A stretch of 64,000 bases of DNA from Larimichthys crocea (GCF_000972845.2 NC_040032.1:13772002-13836001), one strand, 5' to 3'. Positions 11,101 through 24,378 are shown, numbered from the stretch's first letter. The notes: generated by a model from the sequence alone, not told the origin. Translations and numbers: made by a program.

Positions 11101-14100
11101 CAGCCTGTTTAGCCGCAGAGGCGTCCGCCATGTTTACTTGTCTGCGAGCGTGGAGACAGCACGCCGCTTCTGAAGCAATACTGCAACCTCAAGGTGGATC
11201 TGACTGGTCTGAAACAGACAGATCTAAAGCTTTGGTTAACACTGATCTTATTGAAGCTGATGCGGGTCACAGAGCACTTGAAAGGCTCAGAATTGAACCC
11301 TGGGACAATAAAATTTATATAACCGCTCTTTGAACTCACTCATGATACTGTATGTGTTTGGACTTATTAAAAAAGCCCTCGTCTGGACGGTTGTTCTTGT
11401 TTTTTTATGTCTCTGTGTGCTTATGTTTTGTCTCATCTCTTATGCACAGGACTTATTGTGACGTGAGTGTGTGCCTGTACCTATATGTATAGTGTATTTG
11501 CGTCTAATTGCTTAAGGCAGGGTTTTATTGGCTTTAATGACACAACAAACTATAATATTAACACAGAGACTTGCTGTCTGGTTGCTAAGACGACTTTGGT
11601 TTTGTTATTTGTCTCAGTGCCAGAGCAATGCACGATACATCCAAGTGTTTATCTTAGTAGTGACAGTGACGAGTCCGATCTGGTGTATTTTAGTTACTAC
11701 GTGACTCACTACGTGAGCCCATCCTATAGCTCTCAGGAGCCACAACCCATTTGGCAAATACATTTCTACATAACCTGATCATATCACCTCCCTCAGCACA
11801 TCCTGGGTCCTGTGACTAGCTTTAAGAAGTTTGAGTTTAAGAAGGACTTAAAGCTTCTGAGAAACAAAAACAAAAAAGCCAAAGGTTTGGGCTGATGTGC
11901 GCTTGGCCACAAATGTACAGTCGGACGGTGAGGACTCCTGAGGTCACACACTGTCAGAGTTTACCGTGTGCCGTACGTCTGTATCTCCCTCCTTCACAGT
12001 CGGCGTCTGAGCTGCAGTTGTGCTTGCCTGGTAGCTGTTGCACACAAGAGATCAGGGGGTCAGTGTATGTACACAGCTGTGGAATGTGAATGTGAAGAAA
12101 CAAGTTCATTTCAGCAATGAAAACAATATGGCAATCTGAAGATGGTGTTTGCTGTGATATTTTGCAGCATACAGAACCTGCTATTCGACACTTGCACAAT
12201 TACCCAATTATGGAAACAGTCTTGGAATGAGAAACAATTTCCGTCTGTTTTACTATTTATGGAAGTTTAAAAGTCGGAGGAGAAAACAGAGAGGAAGAAG
12301 AAGAAATCAGGGAGCAGGAGAGACGAGAAACTTCCACCTACCTCTGGACACTTTCCCATTTCCTGACCTTCAGTTATGATGTAGTTTGTCATCACCACGA
12401 AGGAAGAAGATCCCTGAGGTTTAAAAGAAGTGATGTGTTGATTTACTTTGTTTTGTTTTTTAATGCCATGTTAATGCCATAAAATGACACGATAAAGGAT
12501 GTAGTAGCTGTTACGCAACATGCCAAGTTTATTGTAGGTAGCCTGTCAAACATTAATCAGCTCTATCTCAGTGTTGGTCTGCCACATCCTAAAAAGTCAC
12601 ATGTTGTTTGGTGCATGACTGTTTTCTTGCTCAGACTTAAATAAGACGATCGATAGCACTCAGATCTGCACGGTACCGCAAGTATTAAGAGTTGGGACGA
12701 GAGAAGCAGTAACAGGAAAACAGCTGGCAGAAGGCTCTCTCATTAAACATGCCATTATCTTGTTTGCTTAAATATATGTTCTGCTGCCAAAGCGTCATGA
12801 CGTACCATGAGATCATTTTGTTTTCTACTCTAACGTCAAGGATATATGGGGGCGTTAGACTGTGTCAAGCATACACTACTCACAAGTTAGGGATATCTTT
12901 AGCTTTAGGATGAAATTTCAGAATGCACCTAAAAAGAACTAAAACCTTTAAAGGTTGAGCTTCTCTAAACTTTTTAGTCCCAATTGTTCAAATGTTTCAG
13001 TAATTATTGCATAACATGCTGTTCTCTACAACAAATGTCTGATCCATGAATGGACCACTAAATGTTCTGCTTCAATGACAGTTTGTATTTAAACAGTCCT
13101 GCTGTTCACATTTTGACATCATGAGGTCAAGACGACGATTAACAATCCACCAAAGGTACCTGGCCATTGCGAGGCCTCAGAGGGGACGTACTCAGAGGGA
13201 AGTTGCCACTGAGCTTATAGTTCGACAACAACGTCTCACTCTGTTCACAAGTCGACCTAACTTATCTTATTTCGATAAATTGTTTGAGATTAAGAAATGA
13301 CCACACTTAAACTTCTTATACTTCATGATATAATATCACTGTAGCACGAATTACATTTCATCCGAAAGTCCTTGAGACACAGAGCAGCTGCCTTTGTGTT
13401 TAGAAAAGCGTTTTGATCATTACTATGATAACTGTGGTCAGGCTATAGGGCTGACATAACAAAGACGTCAATGTCAGACCACTGCGGGGTTAAACTTATT
13501 TCCTTGTTTGTAGACTAATGACCATTTATGGACATAAAGTAGTTGCGTCTCTGTCCTGGGCGCGTGTAGACGAGTCAGAAAAGACAGCTTCGGCTTCGTG
13601 TCATGACGTGTATCGATAATCCTGCATTCTTTAATAAACCTTTCTCTTGGACTACTGTGCACTTTCTCTCCACTGACTGAGCTGATCACATTGGAGTTGT
13701 TGTCTTCGTAGTTAATGACTGATGAAAATCTATGTGAAGCCACTCAGGCAGAAATTGTTTACAGATGAGGTAATGAGGTCATTTTATTTACATCGCATTC
13801 AGCCATGTCTTCCGACTTCCTTCCTCACCCTCTGACAGACACACTGGGTTTAAACATTTGGGTACACACAACTCTAACTCTAACTAACGGTCTGTTTAAT
13901 GCATACAAAAACACTTTGTGGTGTTGAGGCTTATTTGAAATGAGTTATAAGTGGCTAATCACTGAACTCTGAGGTGTTTTCAGACAGGAAGCAAAGCTCA
14001 TTTTAGCCTCATGGACTGTTTACGCAGTCCGTGTTGATTTGCCCCAAACAGCCAAACTGTGCAGACGTTGCCAACAGGCTTACAGGCAATGGATGCACCG

Positions 14101-17100
14101 ACCATGTCTGTGTTAGTGCGTGTCCGTGTGCGTTTGTGTGATAACTGAGCCCTGGACTGAACCCAGCAGAAACCCTCTCCTCTTTCCTTTTGCTCTCACA
14201 CATTTTTGGACCGATTTAAAACACTGCCCGTGGGAAAATTCGCAACTAATCACATCTATCCATTGACTTTGTAGCTGATGCACAGCCTTTAATACACACT
14301 CAGTGTCCCGTCTGGATGCACATGTGGAGTTTCTGTTGGGAAACAGCACAGAGGTAGCCTGGATGGAAGATGCTGGATGCCACAGTATGGTACTTTGGTG
14401 CTGTTGACCTTTACGTGTATAGTCACAGAGGTCATATCCAGAACATTACACACTTTTATTAAAGTTCAAACTCAACAAAAGTGACAAACTCAATCACAGT
14501 GTGAGACAAAAGAGACCGTTTCATGTCGTTGGTTGGGTTTTATTGAAACAAAGCAGGTGACCAACTCTGCTCTGAATTAAAACGCCGACGCCCAGACCTC
14601 AAGGCAAACATGACAATCTTCATTGTGTCTCTTTATGTCTTTCACACAAATGACAGGACATTTTAAGTAAACAATGAAATCCATCTGCTTTTGATTGTTT
14701 TGATTTGGTTATTTGCTCTGCTCTTTACGGGAAAGCTTGAATGACTTTTGATAAAGCATGGAGACACCTTGATGTTGATAAAGCCAGATAATCTTTCTGT
14801 TTGTCATTGACTTAACTCGCAGCATAAAATATAGTCAACACGGATGTTTTAAAAGCATGACTAAACCCTGATCCTCGTCACGTCAGACCAGTGACCACAT
14901 TTCTTCAGGGAGCGCAGCATTTCCACGTTGCTTGTCTGACTCAGCCTGATGTTTATTCACCCTGACAGTTTGATTCATGGATGGTCACTTCACGACTTCA
15001 CTGAGTCTGTCCCAGATTTACCATAACCCCAAACAATGCTCAGTGACTTGCAGCAGGTAGCACATATTTACCGTTTCTGCATGCATGTAAGGCTTTAACA
15101 AACCGGTCACCAACCTGCGAAGGGAAGACATAGTCAGCCACATCCCAGACTCTCTCTGTTCCATTCACACTGGTATAACCGACTCCTTTCATTTTGGTGT
15201 AGACGGAGCTCACGGCTGTATCTGTGGACTGGTAGCCTTTCTCATAGATGAACACCCACCTGGAAGAGACACAAAGAAAACATCCTGTCAGGCCTGTCAG
15301 ACTCAGTCAGTTATCGTGGTTTTGTATTTTTAATTTTAGTTTTTAGATTTAGTTTTGTTTCCCTGTGACACTTTCACTTGTGGAGTTTCTCACCTCTAGA
15401 GAATGAAGCTGAGTGACCGCTTCTATTCCTTAATTTCACTTCAGTTTTTATCAGTTTCAGTATTAGTTTTACATTGTTATTGTTATCACAATGGAGGGCT
15501 TTGTCAGGGGAAATATTTAAGACAGGCACAACGCTTGAAGGCAATGACCCACAGTCATGTAGACATCCTAGTATCAATAAATGCACAATGCCTCCAAATA
15601 TGACAAAGATTAAAACTAAAAACATTTATTTTTCTTTCATTTTTACCTGGTTTATATTGTTTCAGTTAATTTTCAGTTTCAGTTCAAAATATTCACTCTT
15701 TTTCAGCTATAGTTAACTATAATAATAACCTTGCCACCACCCTACCCCAGCCATCCATCCATCCATCCAAACAACCCCACAGGCAAGGGCATGTATAGCG
15801 ACGATGTTGACATTTCTGCACATGCCGACAGCATACCTCACAGGGACACATGTGCAAGTGATTGTGCAATGTCATGTTGCTCGCACTCTCGTCTTTTACC
15901 ATCACAAAAGCGAATCTGACATATGGAATCTCAGACATGCACCAATATTCATTTCATGGTGGCTTCTTGCCAGTTTCAAAACATGTTACGCGTCCGTAAA
16001 GAAAGTGGAAGCAGCTGGAATGGAAAGCAAATAATGAACTTTAATACAGTGATGTTTGAGCAGAGATACAGTCGTATTACCAATAATGAAATACCACTAT
16101 CCCTGCTGAAAGCTGATCCAGCAAAGTATTTCTAAGAAATCTGAATGTCACATTAGGCGTCAGCTCACATGTTTATCAGTGAGCTGATGTCTCCTCCAAG
16201 TGTACTGATTGTTATCATTGACTGGATGTAACTCAGTTGATTTATTCTAATTAGGTACAATTAAAGGTACTTGTACTTTACTTGAGTATATCTACTTTAT
16301 ACTAAATAGTGTACTTTTTTTTGGTACCCATTAGTTACTTTTCACTTTTAAAGTTTTACATTTCAAAATAAAACGTATGATGAAAATATGAACTTATGAA
16401 GTACAATGCATTGTTAAAGATCAAACCAGTGCTTCCCAAAGGTTTTTGGCTTGTTGTCAGTTAGTCAGTTCAAAGACACATTTCCTTATTTAACTTGTCA
16501 TGCGGTTTCATCTAAATAACTGATGGAGGCCCGAGGAAGTATTCATCTTGTTAAGATGTTTGTTATTTTACTTCAGCAAATAATCTGATTACTTCTTACA
16601 GCCTTGAGGTAATCTACTACTCCTGATGTGATGCATTTACATCGGCCAAAAACTGCAGTTCAAGTCGAGTTTACTGCATTAAGAAGAAGTTTGTGAACAC
16701 TTTGTCATGTAAAAGGATGCAGCGAAATCCAGCTTTACAATCAGGTCTCTGTTGTAACAGCTGGTGTGCACTGGAAGGACACTGTGTGTACATACACACA
16801 CATGTACAGCATGTGTACAAGGGTGTGAAAAGCAATTACCCCCTGGCAGAAGGCCTACAGGACAGCATGCATTTCAGCTCAGGTTCATTTGTCTGTGTGG
16901 ACAATGAAAGCGCCTTACAGCAACAGACGAACAGAAACATCTTTCAGACTGCAGACCGGAATGAAGTATGTGCAATGAGTTCAGAGCCACCGCCTCTATC
17001 AGTTAAGCAATCAAATTATGCAAGTCGGAGCTTAAATTCCAGAAGGAACTGGAGAAAATATAGAGCACATTAATGTAATAAAGAAACCCGTGAACGTGAA

Positions 17101-18995
17101 AAAATGGAAGGATCTTCCAAAACAGCAGTCTAAGTGAGATCTGTATCTTCTCTGATAGAAGGAGGCAGGGAAGAGGCTGCTTGATGTGTGGAGGCCTTTT
17201 CTTCTTCTCTGCCATACGGTGGCTCTGAGATTAGTGCTCATTTTGTGAAGACAATCAGAGTGAAAAAAAGAAAAATAAAGCTTCAATGAATCATTATCAA
17301 ATGCAAACAATGGTATTTTCCTGAACTTTAAAGTGACAAAGACCGGAATTAATTAAAAAGGACAGTAATTATTGTCTGCTGAAGCTGATGTTCTCGCTCT
17401 ATTGAATCAGCTTTTTATTTTATTTATTAAGAGATTCAATTCATCCATCAAATATGTTTTCTAGAGAACTGTATGCAGAGCACCATCCTGTGTGTGCACT
17501 TCTAAAGTGTAGCCGTCCAAGGATGCGTCATTATTCATGCATGAGAGGTTGTCAGTTCAAATATATTCGTAAGGTAAGTGTACCAAAAACTACAACGCAT
17601 TCCAACTTTCTGCTGATTTAAGTTGCAAACAGAAAAAGTGATATAAAAAATGAAGTGTAATATTCCTAAAAGAACAACCAGTGGTTCACCGGTTCATTGC
17701 TAGTGTCTGAGAGACAAGCACTGACTTCTGCTTCGACATGACAGACATGCTGCTTGAACCCTGAAGAGGAGAATCTGGACAGCTTTATAATCACATCTCC
17801 TTTCGGGGCCCATCACCAATAATATGGACTGATGGCTGCAAAAGGCAGGTGAGCTCTGTCACGCACGGATAGACACTGCAAATGTGGATGTTCATTTTTT
17901 CTTTCCATCAGTGCGCCGTGCAAACTAAAAAGCAGCTTCCTCAGCCTAAAACATAGAGATTTAAAAGAATGATTAACTGCATTTATTTTTTTGCTGTAGT
18001 CTGACTCTGAAGATTATCAAGATTAAAGCATCCTGATGGGCACAAGATATGGACCACAAAGAGAAACCATTTCAGTTTAAATCAGCTTTCTGTTTCTCTT
18101 TTTTTGAAATATAACCTCGCCATTAGCGTGAGAATACTCTTCTTCTTTGCCTTTCTCTGTCAGATTTTTGGTCACCATCAACATCACCACCGGAAGATAA
18201 CGTGTCTCTCTGCCCCGTTTGGCAGCGAAATTGGGCAACGGTTGATTGTTATATGTGTTAGCATATGCCTGAGCGTGTTCATCACACACAGCTCCTCAGG
18301 TTCTGCTGCTCAGAGGTGCGGACACACTCACACACACACTCACACACACACACACCCAAACACAAACAGTCCGTGAGTGATTTTCCCCAAAAAAGTGAGT
18401 CAGCTTCCAGGAAATGCCATCCAACAATGTCAAAGCAAGCGGTTGGACATGCAAGTTACGCTGTATTTCTTTGTCTCAACTTGACATGGGCAGATAATAA
18501 AAGTTATCTAACATCACTCACTCCATCATTACTCTTTTTTTTTTGTTTGGTTTGCTGTGTCAACACTGCCCGGTAAGAGGCTTGGTAGCACCCTCCAGAA
18601 GTCAAATAAGATGTCTCAATGTTTGATTAGTCAATAATGCTTTTTCATTGTCACACGGTGCAAAATTAAGACATCAGAGTTACTTCACTCTAGTGGTTGG
18701 TATTTGCTGGGTCATTCTGAGAAGTCAACCTGCATCTGATTGTGTCACTGCAAGTTGAAACATGCAACACAATGCAAACCCTCTCTGCATTCACTTCTGC
18801 CTGTTGTCCCCTCCAAACAGTCCCTAAAAAGAAGAAGGATGAATCTGTTGCGTCTTACCCGATGATGTAGGCCAGGACGCCCAGCTGGATGATACGGCAC
18901 ACCACTCCCACCCTCCTGTTCCTCACCAACACCTGGCGTGGGGTCTCATACTCAAAGAAGAAGTCAGAGAGGGCGTTGGTGATTTGGCTCTTCAT
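8113..18995 (-). CDS. p2rx1: P2X purinoceptor 1 (ATP-gated cation channel)
   Basis: Plasma-membrane trimeric channel opened by extracellular ATP. Fourteen coding exons, all GT-AG (- strand): 18995-18859, 15259-15115, 12413-12342, 12034-11965, 10767-10680, 10541-10461, 10165-10024, 9870-9725, 9255-9165, 9076-9011, 8915-8820, 8483-8394, 8254-8210, 8118-8113; phases agree and give 424 aa. Visible motifs: the N-terminal YETPR (Y16-T18-R20, the P2X phosphorylation motif), TM1 near 30-50, [12 protein letters not shown]-site KMKG, GYNFR and the Lys of [10 protein letters not shown], ten ectodomain cysteines, TM2 after DIIPT, and the YxxxK membrane-retention motif (YKNMK). N-terminal [13 protein letters not shown] matches P2X1 better than P2X3, 4 or 5. 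The start is the only ATG before the conserved block. The last three exons (tail beyond YxxxK) are less certain; the final one holds just AAG-TGA. Confidence 0.9.
8674..8702 (+). repeat. Short (TTAGG)n tract in p2rx1 intron 11
   Basis: Nearly six tandem TTAGG units. The motif equals the arthropod telomere repeat, but at 29 bp inside a gene intron it is best read as an ordinary pentanucleotide microsatellite. Confidence 0.85.
9337..9540. repeat. Truncated interspersed (SINE-like) repeat in p2rx1 intron 8
   Basis: The text resembles a widespread fish repeat: a GGAGCTGATCCCAGACATTGG opening portion, GGCGAGAGGTGGAGTACACC, CATCACAGGGC, GAGAGAACTCATGCTGACAC, GAACATGCAAAC and a terminal GGAGTTCGAACCAGGA. 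The last block resembles a tRNA-type B box, which is why I call it SINE-like. It carries internal deletions and no coding capacity. Family identity is from recall only. Confidence 0.5.
9588..9672. mobile_element. Relic of a MITE family
   Basis: Contains CCAGTGTTTAGTTTGTCC and GGGCTACTGTAGAAACATGG, blocks I recall from the interior of the fish MITE family whose ends are seen intact at 30593-30871. Both ends are missing here. Confidence 0.4.
10291..10388. mobile_element. 98-bp TTAA-flanked MITE in p2rx1 intron 6
   Basis: Bounded by TTAA; left end TTAAAGGAGTACTCCAGCGA, right end reverse-complement TTAAAGGGGCACTCCACTGA, a clear terminal inverted repeat of about 17 matching bases. It shares these ends with the larger element at 2033-2676 and looks like an internally deleted relative. 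Confidence 0.65.
12872..13250 (+). mobile_element. 5' fragment of a Tc1/mariner-like transposon
   Basis: Begins with TACACTACTCACAAGTTAGG, a terminal sequence typical of fish Tc1-like elements (TA target). About 250 bp further a reading frame starts at the ATG at 13121-13123 (CATCATGAGG) and encodes [19 protein letters not shown] then [10 protein letters not shown], the helix-turn-helix DNA-binding start of a Tc1-type transposase. The frame decays soon after, and no catalytic domain or right terminal repeat is present. It lies in p2rx1 intron 2, in reverse orientation to the gene. Confidence 0.7.
13260..18858 (-). other. p2rx1 introns 1 and 2, non-coding content
   Basis: Apart from exon 2 (15259-15115) this is intron. 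Recognisable pieces are a TTAGTTTTAGTT-rich interspersed repeat in two parts (about 15310-15475 and 15650-15730), a (CATC)n run at 15751-15768, a fragment resembling the common ACTTGTACTTTACTTGAGTA repeat near 16265-16330, and a (CA)n microsatellite at 18322-18356. I see no RNA gene or further exon. Confidence 0.45.
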
Positions 18996-19207
18996 CTTCT
19001 CTCATCCACTGACCCACAGAGAGGAGGGTCTCTCTTTCTCTCTCTCTTCACCCCGCTTGCATATAAACTCCTCTTCTCCTTCCCGGTCTTCTATGTCTCG
19101 TTCCTCACTTGTGGGAAAGAGCCTCTTCCTCTTCTCATAAGAAACGTCTGACACGCTTCATGAGAAGTCCTGAATTGTAGGACTTCCTCCCACCCACGCT
19201 GCTCTAT

Positions 19208-19211
<4 letters not shown>

Positions 19212-19253
<42 letters not shown>
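19212..19253. repeat. (CT)n microsatellite near p2rx1 promoter
   Basis: About 21 CT units, 217 bp upstream of the p2rx1 start codon, i.e. (GA)n on the gene's sense strand. GAGA-type tracts often sit in vertebrate promoters or 5'UTRs; a function is not shown. GT-rich runs follow at about 19573-19597 and 19673-19690. Confidence 0.8.
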
Positions 19254-19255
<2 letters not shown>

Positions 19256-19259
19256 CAGG

Positions 19260-21264
19260 GTCACTACTCTCCTTGCAGTCATTCACATATGTCCTCCCAT
19301 TCACACCACTGCATCTCCTCATTCATTGCATTTCTCCCCTCTCTCTCTCTTTTTTTGTCACATGCAGCACAAACATTTACAGAAAATGGAATTTACTCTC
19401 TACTTTGTTTGCAAGTTCAAACAACTTCAACAGCTGCCACGCAAGGAAGCAAGCTTTACCGGACCTCCTCCTCTCTGTGTTTGCTATCAAGCCTTATCGT
19501 TTCGACTGTCACTCTCTTCCTGAACTCTTGGCAGAAACAGAAACCACACAAGCCCAACACAGACACACAATATATGTGTGTGTGTGTGTGTGTGTTTCAG
19601 CTCAGCTCGCTTTGCTTACCTCTCATGTCACCATTTGCAGACATTAAGCCTTCTTATGTTTATCACCACTTCTGTGTGTGTGTGTGTGGGGGGGGACACA
19701 GAGAGGAATATTTTGGGTTCAACAATTCACTCTCTCCTTTCATATACCCAGAGGTGTTTTGCATTTCTTATCTTCATTCTCAGAGGAGAGAAAGTGACAA
19801 ACACAAAATTCGAATAGAAGTGAATCCACTCCATTTCATGAATAATTTGAAATATTAAGAACATTACATGAAAAGGTTTACCATCCGAAAAAGAAAATGT
19901 GCATCGCTTTCGAATCTCCAGAGATCTGCAAAGGGGACATACTTATTTTGGAATCATGTTTTTAAAAAATCCTAATCTAAATCTGGTTAAAGCTTCTTCC
20001 AAGCAGACACACAAACATACACTGGAAACTGACACAAAATGGCCATGACTGAAATTTAGTAGATTTGCAAGGATTTGGCAGGATTGTGAGGATTGTAAAA
20101 AAAAATGTTTTAAAAAGGCTGAATGATAAGCCATATAATAACCTGAAAAGCCCTAATAGACCCAATGTTATGTGTCCCAATTGCTAGAAAAGCGTTTATT
20201 TTTAAAGGGACACTGGGAGACAATTGATAGTTAATTCTATTGATTATCCATTCTTCTCCTTTGTGTATTTTTTAATACTGTGAGAATCACAAATTTAATT
20301 CCATTCACTTCGTTTGTATTAAAGGTGACGTCTAAAGTCTGAGAGAAGAAGATCTCTCAAAACCTGGACAAATAGATTCCAAACTATCCGCATTGATAGA
20401 CGGCTCTAATTGGAGTCATTTGAGTGAACCAACCCTTTAATTAAATAAGTGGCCATTTAAGACCGTGAGAAAAAAGCAAACATGACAAAGCTTCCATGCT
20501 GATGTTTAACAGGGATCATTCTTACCAAGTTCAACATCTTAGTTTAGCTTGTTAACTGCTATAAAATAAAAATTTTGATCCGCTGATGGTGCTAGATGAA
20601 AAGTCAAAGGAAACAAGTTATTAGGGTTCATCCACTGGGGACCGTGACATCTTGCAATGGCAATTCATCCCTTAGAGGCTGAGATATTTCAGTTCCAACC
20701 AAGTAATCTGATTGGACAAGAGGCACAGGGACTTTATTAACTACTCCGTCTCACAGGTGTTCTAAATTTGTTTCATTAACGTCGTTATCTTTAATTGTAA
20801 CAAACTTTGCAGCACAAAGAAGAACATTTTTTCTCAAATAACTGATTTAAACTTGGAGTGGTTGCTAGAAGAAGTCAAAGGGAAGGAAAGAAGCCCGGCG
20901 TTCTAACACCTTGGCGGAAACAGTTTGGGCTTTGAACTGCCTTCAGAGTTTGCTACGTCTCAAAAAAATTAATGTTGACTGCCCTGCGGTAAGATGTAGA
21001 CTTGTGGATCAAAACAAAGAAAGCTATTGTTCAGGAGAATGTTGATGTGTTTGCTCTGCAACAGGGCAGTCTCAGTCCATTCGTGTAACTATTTTTGTTG
21101 GTGGAGCCAAATAAGTAGATAATTTAAATAAAGAATTTAAATAAAATAATCTGATTTTAACTAAACCACATGAGCACACCAGACAGACCGACCTTGCCAC
21201 GATACTATTGCGGCAATTTCAGAAGACAGAGAAGCACATTTTAGTGCAGGATGTCAAAAGAGTG
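19260..21264. other. Intergenic stretch upstream of p2rx1
   Basis: No gene was recognised on either strand. The ORFs of up to 189 codons near 19289-19858 run through CT/GT microsatellites and have no domain-like features. The one structured element is the MITE-like segment at 20202-20440. Confidence 0.5.
20202..20440. mobile_element. Possible TTAA-flanked MITE
   Basis: 239 bp bounded by TTAA; left end TTAAAGGGACACTGGG, right end reverse-complement TTAAAGGGTTGGTTCAC. Only the outer 8-9 bases match well, so the inverted repeat is weaker than in the other TTAA elements of this window. Confidence 0.4.
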
Positions 21265-23948
21265 CAGAGCTTCCAGACAAGCTGAACTTGAAGTTCAGGT
21301 TGGCGGTGGTACCCCCCACCAAGGTATGTGACACATTCAGTCCCATGACCCAACAGGTTTCTTCAGCCTGTTGTTGTCTGTGAGCAAAACAAAATAGATT
21401 CACTGCTCTGACTTGAACCAATCAGAAAGTCCACCCACCTTACCGTTACAATGATTTCCTGCGAATTTCTAAGTAACCAGTCAGTGTATCCCAAACATGT
21501 TGGTGCCTGAACTGTTTCCTTAAATTCAATCCTTCAAGTCAAAATCCAAATGACGCTTTAAAAAGGTACGCCATGGTTGCACAACACTATGCACTGCCTG
21601 GATGATTACAGAGGGAACATTTCATATTGATTGATATATGAGGACACATTTTTCCCCCGGGCTCCGGGTGTAAACGCTGTTGCGTAAAATCAGAACTGTT
21701 AACATGCTGACCCGGGGGCAAGAAAGCATGATAATAAAAGGCTCTGTCTAATTTCTGTTAATTAAAACGGAACACGAGAACGTCATTTCACTGTCACTAT
21801 CTTTTTTTTTCAAGAGATCAAGAGCCTGAAATATTTAGACTTCTTATCATGAGCCACCAATTTACAGCACAGCTCATTCTTAAGACTTTAAATATTCTTA
21901 CTTCACTTTGGAATATAGAAATAGTCCCACATCTGTGTGGATTATCTTACCTTTGTTAGTATACCTTGAATAATTTGCTAGTTTTCCAGGTGTAAATAGT
22001 TCCCTAAAGGCCTTTTAGTTGTTGGTCTAGTGTCTTACTAGCTATCTCATGTTATTATGTTAAAGTATCTTAAATGTAATATGATTAGCAGTAAGGCTGA
22101 GGTGTAGGTGTATTGATTTTAGGGGAATGCTGCAGTGACAATATGATCACAACCTGTCATCATTTTACAGTTTTCTGTGGTCTCCTCCGGGCAGATTAGT
22201 CGACTATACCACGCAGAGCAGTAGGATAAATCCAGCATTAAAAAGGCTGATCGGAATCAGAAAATAAACCATCCACAATCAGCAAATGGACCACATGAAA
22301 CTTAAAATCTGCAGCTGGCTCTCTGCTCAGAGGCTGATTTCTAGTCTGTCTGATTGTGTAGTCAACTCTCCACGTTGCCCTCTGGTGGCTGCATCAAAGA
22401 TGAGCAACACAGTTCACAGCAAAAAATTATGGAGGATTTAAAATACCCAAACAAAAACAAATAAATCAGAGTGACACAGAACACACACTGTGATGTGTAT
22501 TTCAGCTTATGTATGCATCCACTGTCCTAATTAAAAGGAATAATATTCAGACACACCCTTCTTGGTAAGTGCTAACAGCTAATTAATGTTAATTAGGTAG
22601 CATTAATTAAATAAACGCTGACTGGTTTAATGGAACGGGGTATGGTAATGCTATAGATTTTAGCAGTGCTGTCAGCTGGCACAAAGTGTGAATATTCAAT
22701 AAAACCAAAAGACAGGAGCTAATATGAGACTAATTAGCTGTCAACTCTTACCCAAAGTGTCTGTTTGTGCCAGGGTTGGAATAAGAAGAACTGGGTACAG
22801 CGTTGGAGGAAGGTCACAAAGAAATAAAGAATACATGCTCTGTGGTGCCAGCCCTCCGCTGACTTAATTGCGATAAAATGATTTAATTGTTTGGTCTTTT
22901 CTAAACCAAATGTTAGCAGACTGAATAAATCAAATTCTGATCGTGAAAAGTCATTTCTGGGGAAGCTTCTGGGGAAAAGTCCTTGTGCATTGCTTGACGT
23001 CGCCATTGCTGTCATTACACACAGCTTGGCCACTTCGCTAAGTGGCTTCCAAAGCCCGGTGTTCTCTTTGCAGGTTTGGTTTGTGCAGCTTCCTGCAGCA
23101 CAATCCCTCCCCTAAAACTGGAGACAGTTAATCAATAAATGGGACCCACAGGAAATGGTTGTAATATGAAAGACTATATGTGATCATGGCTTCCATCAAT
23201 TTGTGCCATTTGAGAGCATACCTGTCCGAGAGCGGCTGAGTCAGCTCGCTCCCTGTTGTTGGCTCCCAGCACACATGAATGGGATAAAATAATTTAATCA
23301 TGGCTCCTCGCTCCTCGCTTTTTATTGTTGGACTAAATTCGATCATTTTACAGATGCTTTTCCAGAGATTGTGTGGAAAAAATTGCTTTTGTGTGCATCA
23401 GATGACGATCCTCCAAGATACTATACAAGTACGGCCGCAATGTCAAAGTCACTCCATCGCTATGAACCATTCCTGCAGAGTGGAGTAAAGGCATTGATCT
23501 ACAAAAAGGACATTGCAATTTATTTTTTTTATAACTCGTCAATCTTTAGATCTACACCAACCTACATTCATAACTTGCAAGTGGTTCATTTTCTATAAAA
23601 TTTAGCGGTACCAACTCATGAAATAGCTTTTTAAGTCTGGCAAAAAGTTCTTCCCATTTAAAAGATATTTTGTGCTGCTGGAGCAAACCTTTTTCTTGGC
23701 TGACGTATTTAAACAATCATTCCCAGATCTAGTTTCTCACTAACATGGAAAATCTACAAACTATTTATACAACAAATAATGAGATAATAATAATTCCATG
23801 CTTTCAATCATTTAAAAAAGATGGAGCCTACTAATTCAGCTCCAAACAAAGCCAGGTGTGTCAGTGCGGGAAGAAAGGCCCAGGTGACTTTCCCTGCCCT
23901 TTTTATAGTCTGCTCTTAGGGCTAGACCTCCTGTTACCCTCCCTTAGA
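21265..23948 (+). repeat. Copy A of a 2.7-kb duplicated segment
   Basis: From CAGAGCTTCCAGACAAGCTG to CCCTCCCTTAGA this segment is repeated, in the same orientation and order, at 24389-26990. Copy A is 2684 bp and copy B 2602 bp. The differences I aligned by eye are mostly one- or two-base indels, more often missing bases in copy B. No gene was recognised in either copy. The sequence is AT-rich, with several TAATTA-type words around 22575-22740. The right end of the similarity falls exactly where LINE-like TTAGA tails begin in both copies. Confidence 0.9.
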
Positions 23949-24378
23949 TTAGATTAATAATAATACATTTTATTTGGAAGCGCTTTTCAGGGTACTCAAA
24001 GACACTTTACAGAGAAGAACATTAAATCATCAAAACAATGAAGACAGTGCACTAAAAACACATTAGACATTTAAACATTAAAAGCAATTTTAAAAAGGTG
24101 TGTTTTTGTCAGAGATTTGAAGGTGGGCAGGTCAGTACAGTCACGGATGTGTTTGGGGAGAGAGTTCCAGAGGGAGGGGGCAGCTGCAGAGAAGGCTCTG
24201 TCGCCCCAGGTTCGGTGCTTGGTCCTAGATGGAGGAGTCAGGAGGTTTGCATCAGATGAACGGAGGCTGCGGGATGGATTGTGGCGATGGAGCAAGTCAG
24301 TGAGGTAGGAAGGGGCCTGGTTATGGAGGGCTTTGTGTGTGAGGAGGAGGATTTTGAACTGAATACGCTGTGGAACTG
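23949..24378 (-). mobile_element. L2-like LINE 3' fragment
   Basis: On the - strand, from the N gap down to 24071, a frame reads FKILLLTHKALHNQAPSYL, then DLLHRHNPSRSLRSSDANLL, WGDRAFSAAAPSLWNSLP and TFKSLTKTHLFKIAFNV. This is the C-terminal end of the reverse-transcriptase polyprotein of a common fish non-LTR retrotransposon, L2/CR1-like by recall. It is followed by about 120 bp of 3'UTR and a TTAATCTAATC-type tail. The 5' side is cut by the assembly gap. The clade assignment is less certain than the LINE identity. Confidence 0.7.

Noticed and set aside
19289..19858. 189-codon open frame near the p2rx1 promoter
   Set aside because: It runs through CT and GT microsatellites, has Cys/Val and Ser/Leu runs caused by them, and shows no splice or family features.
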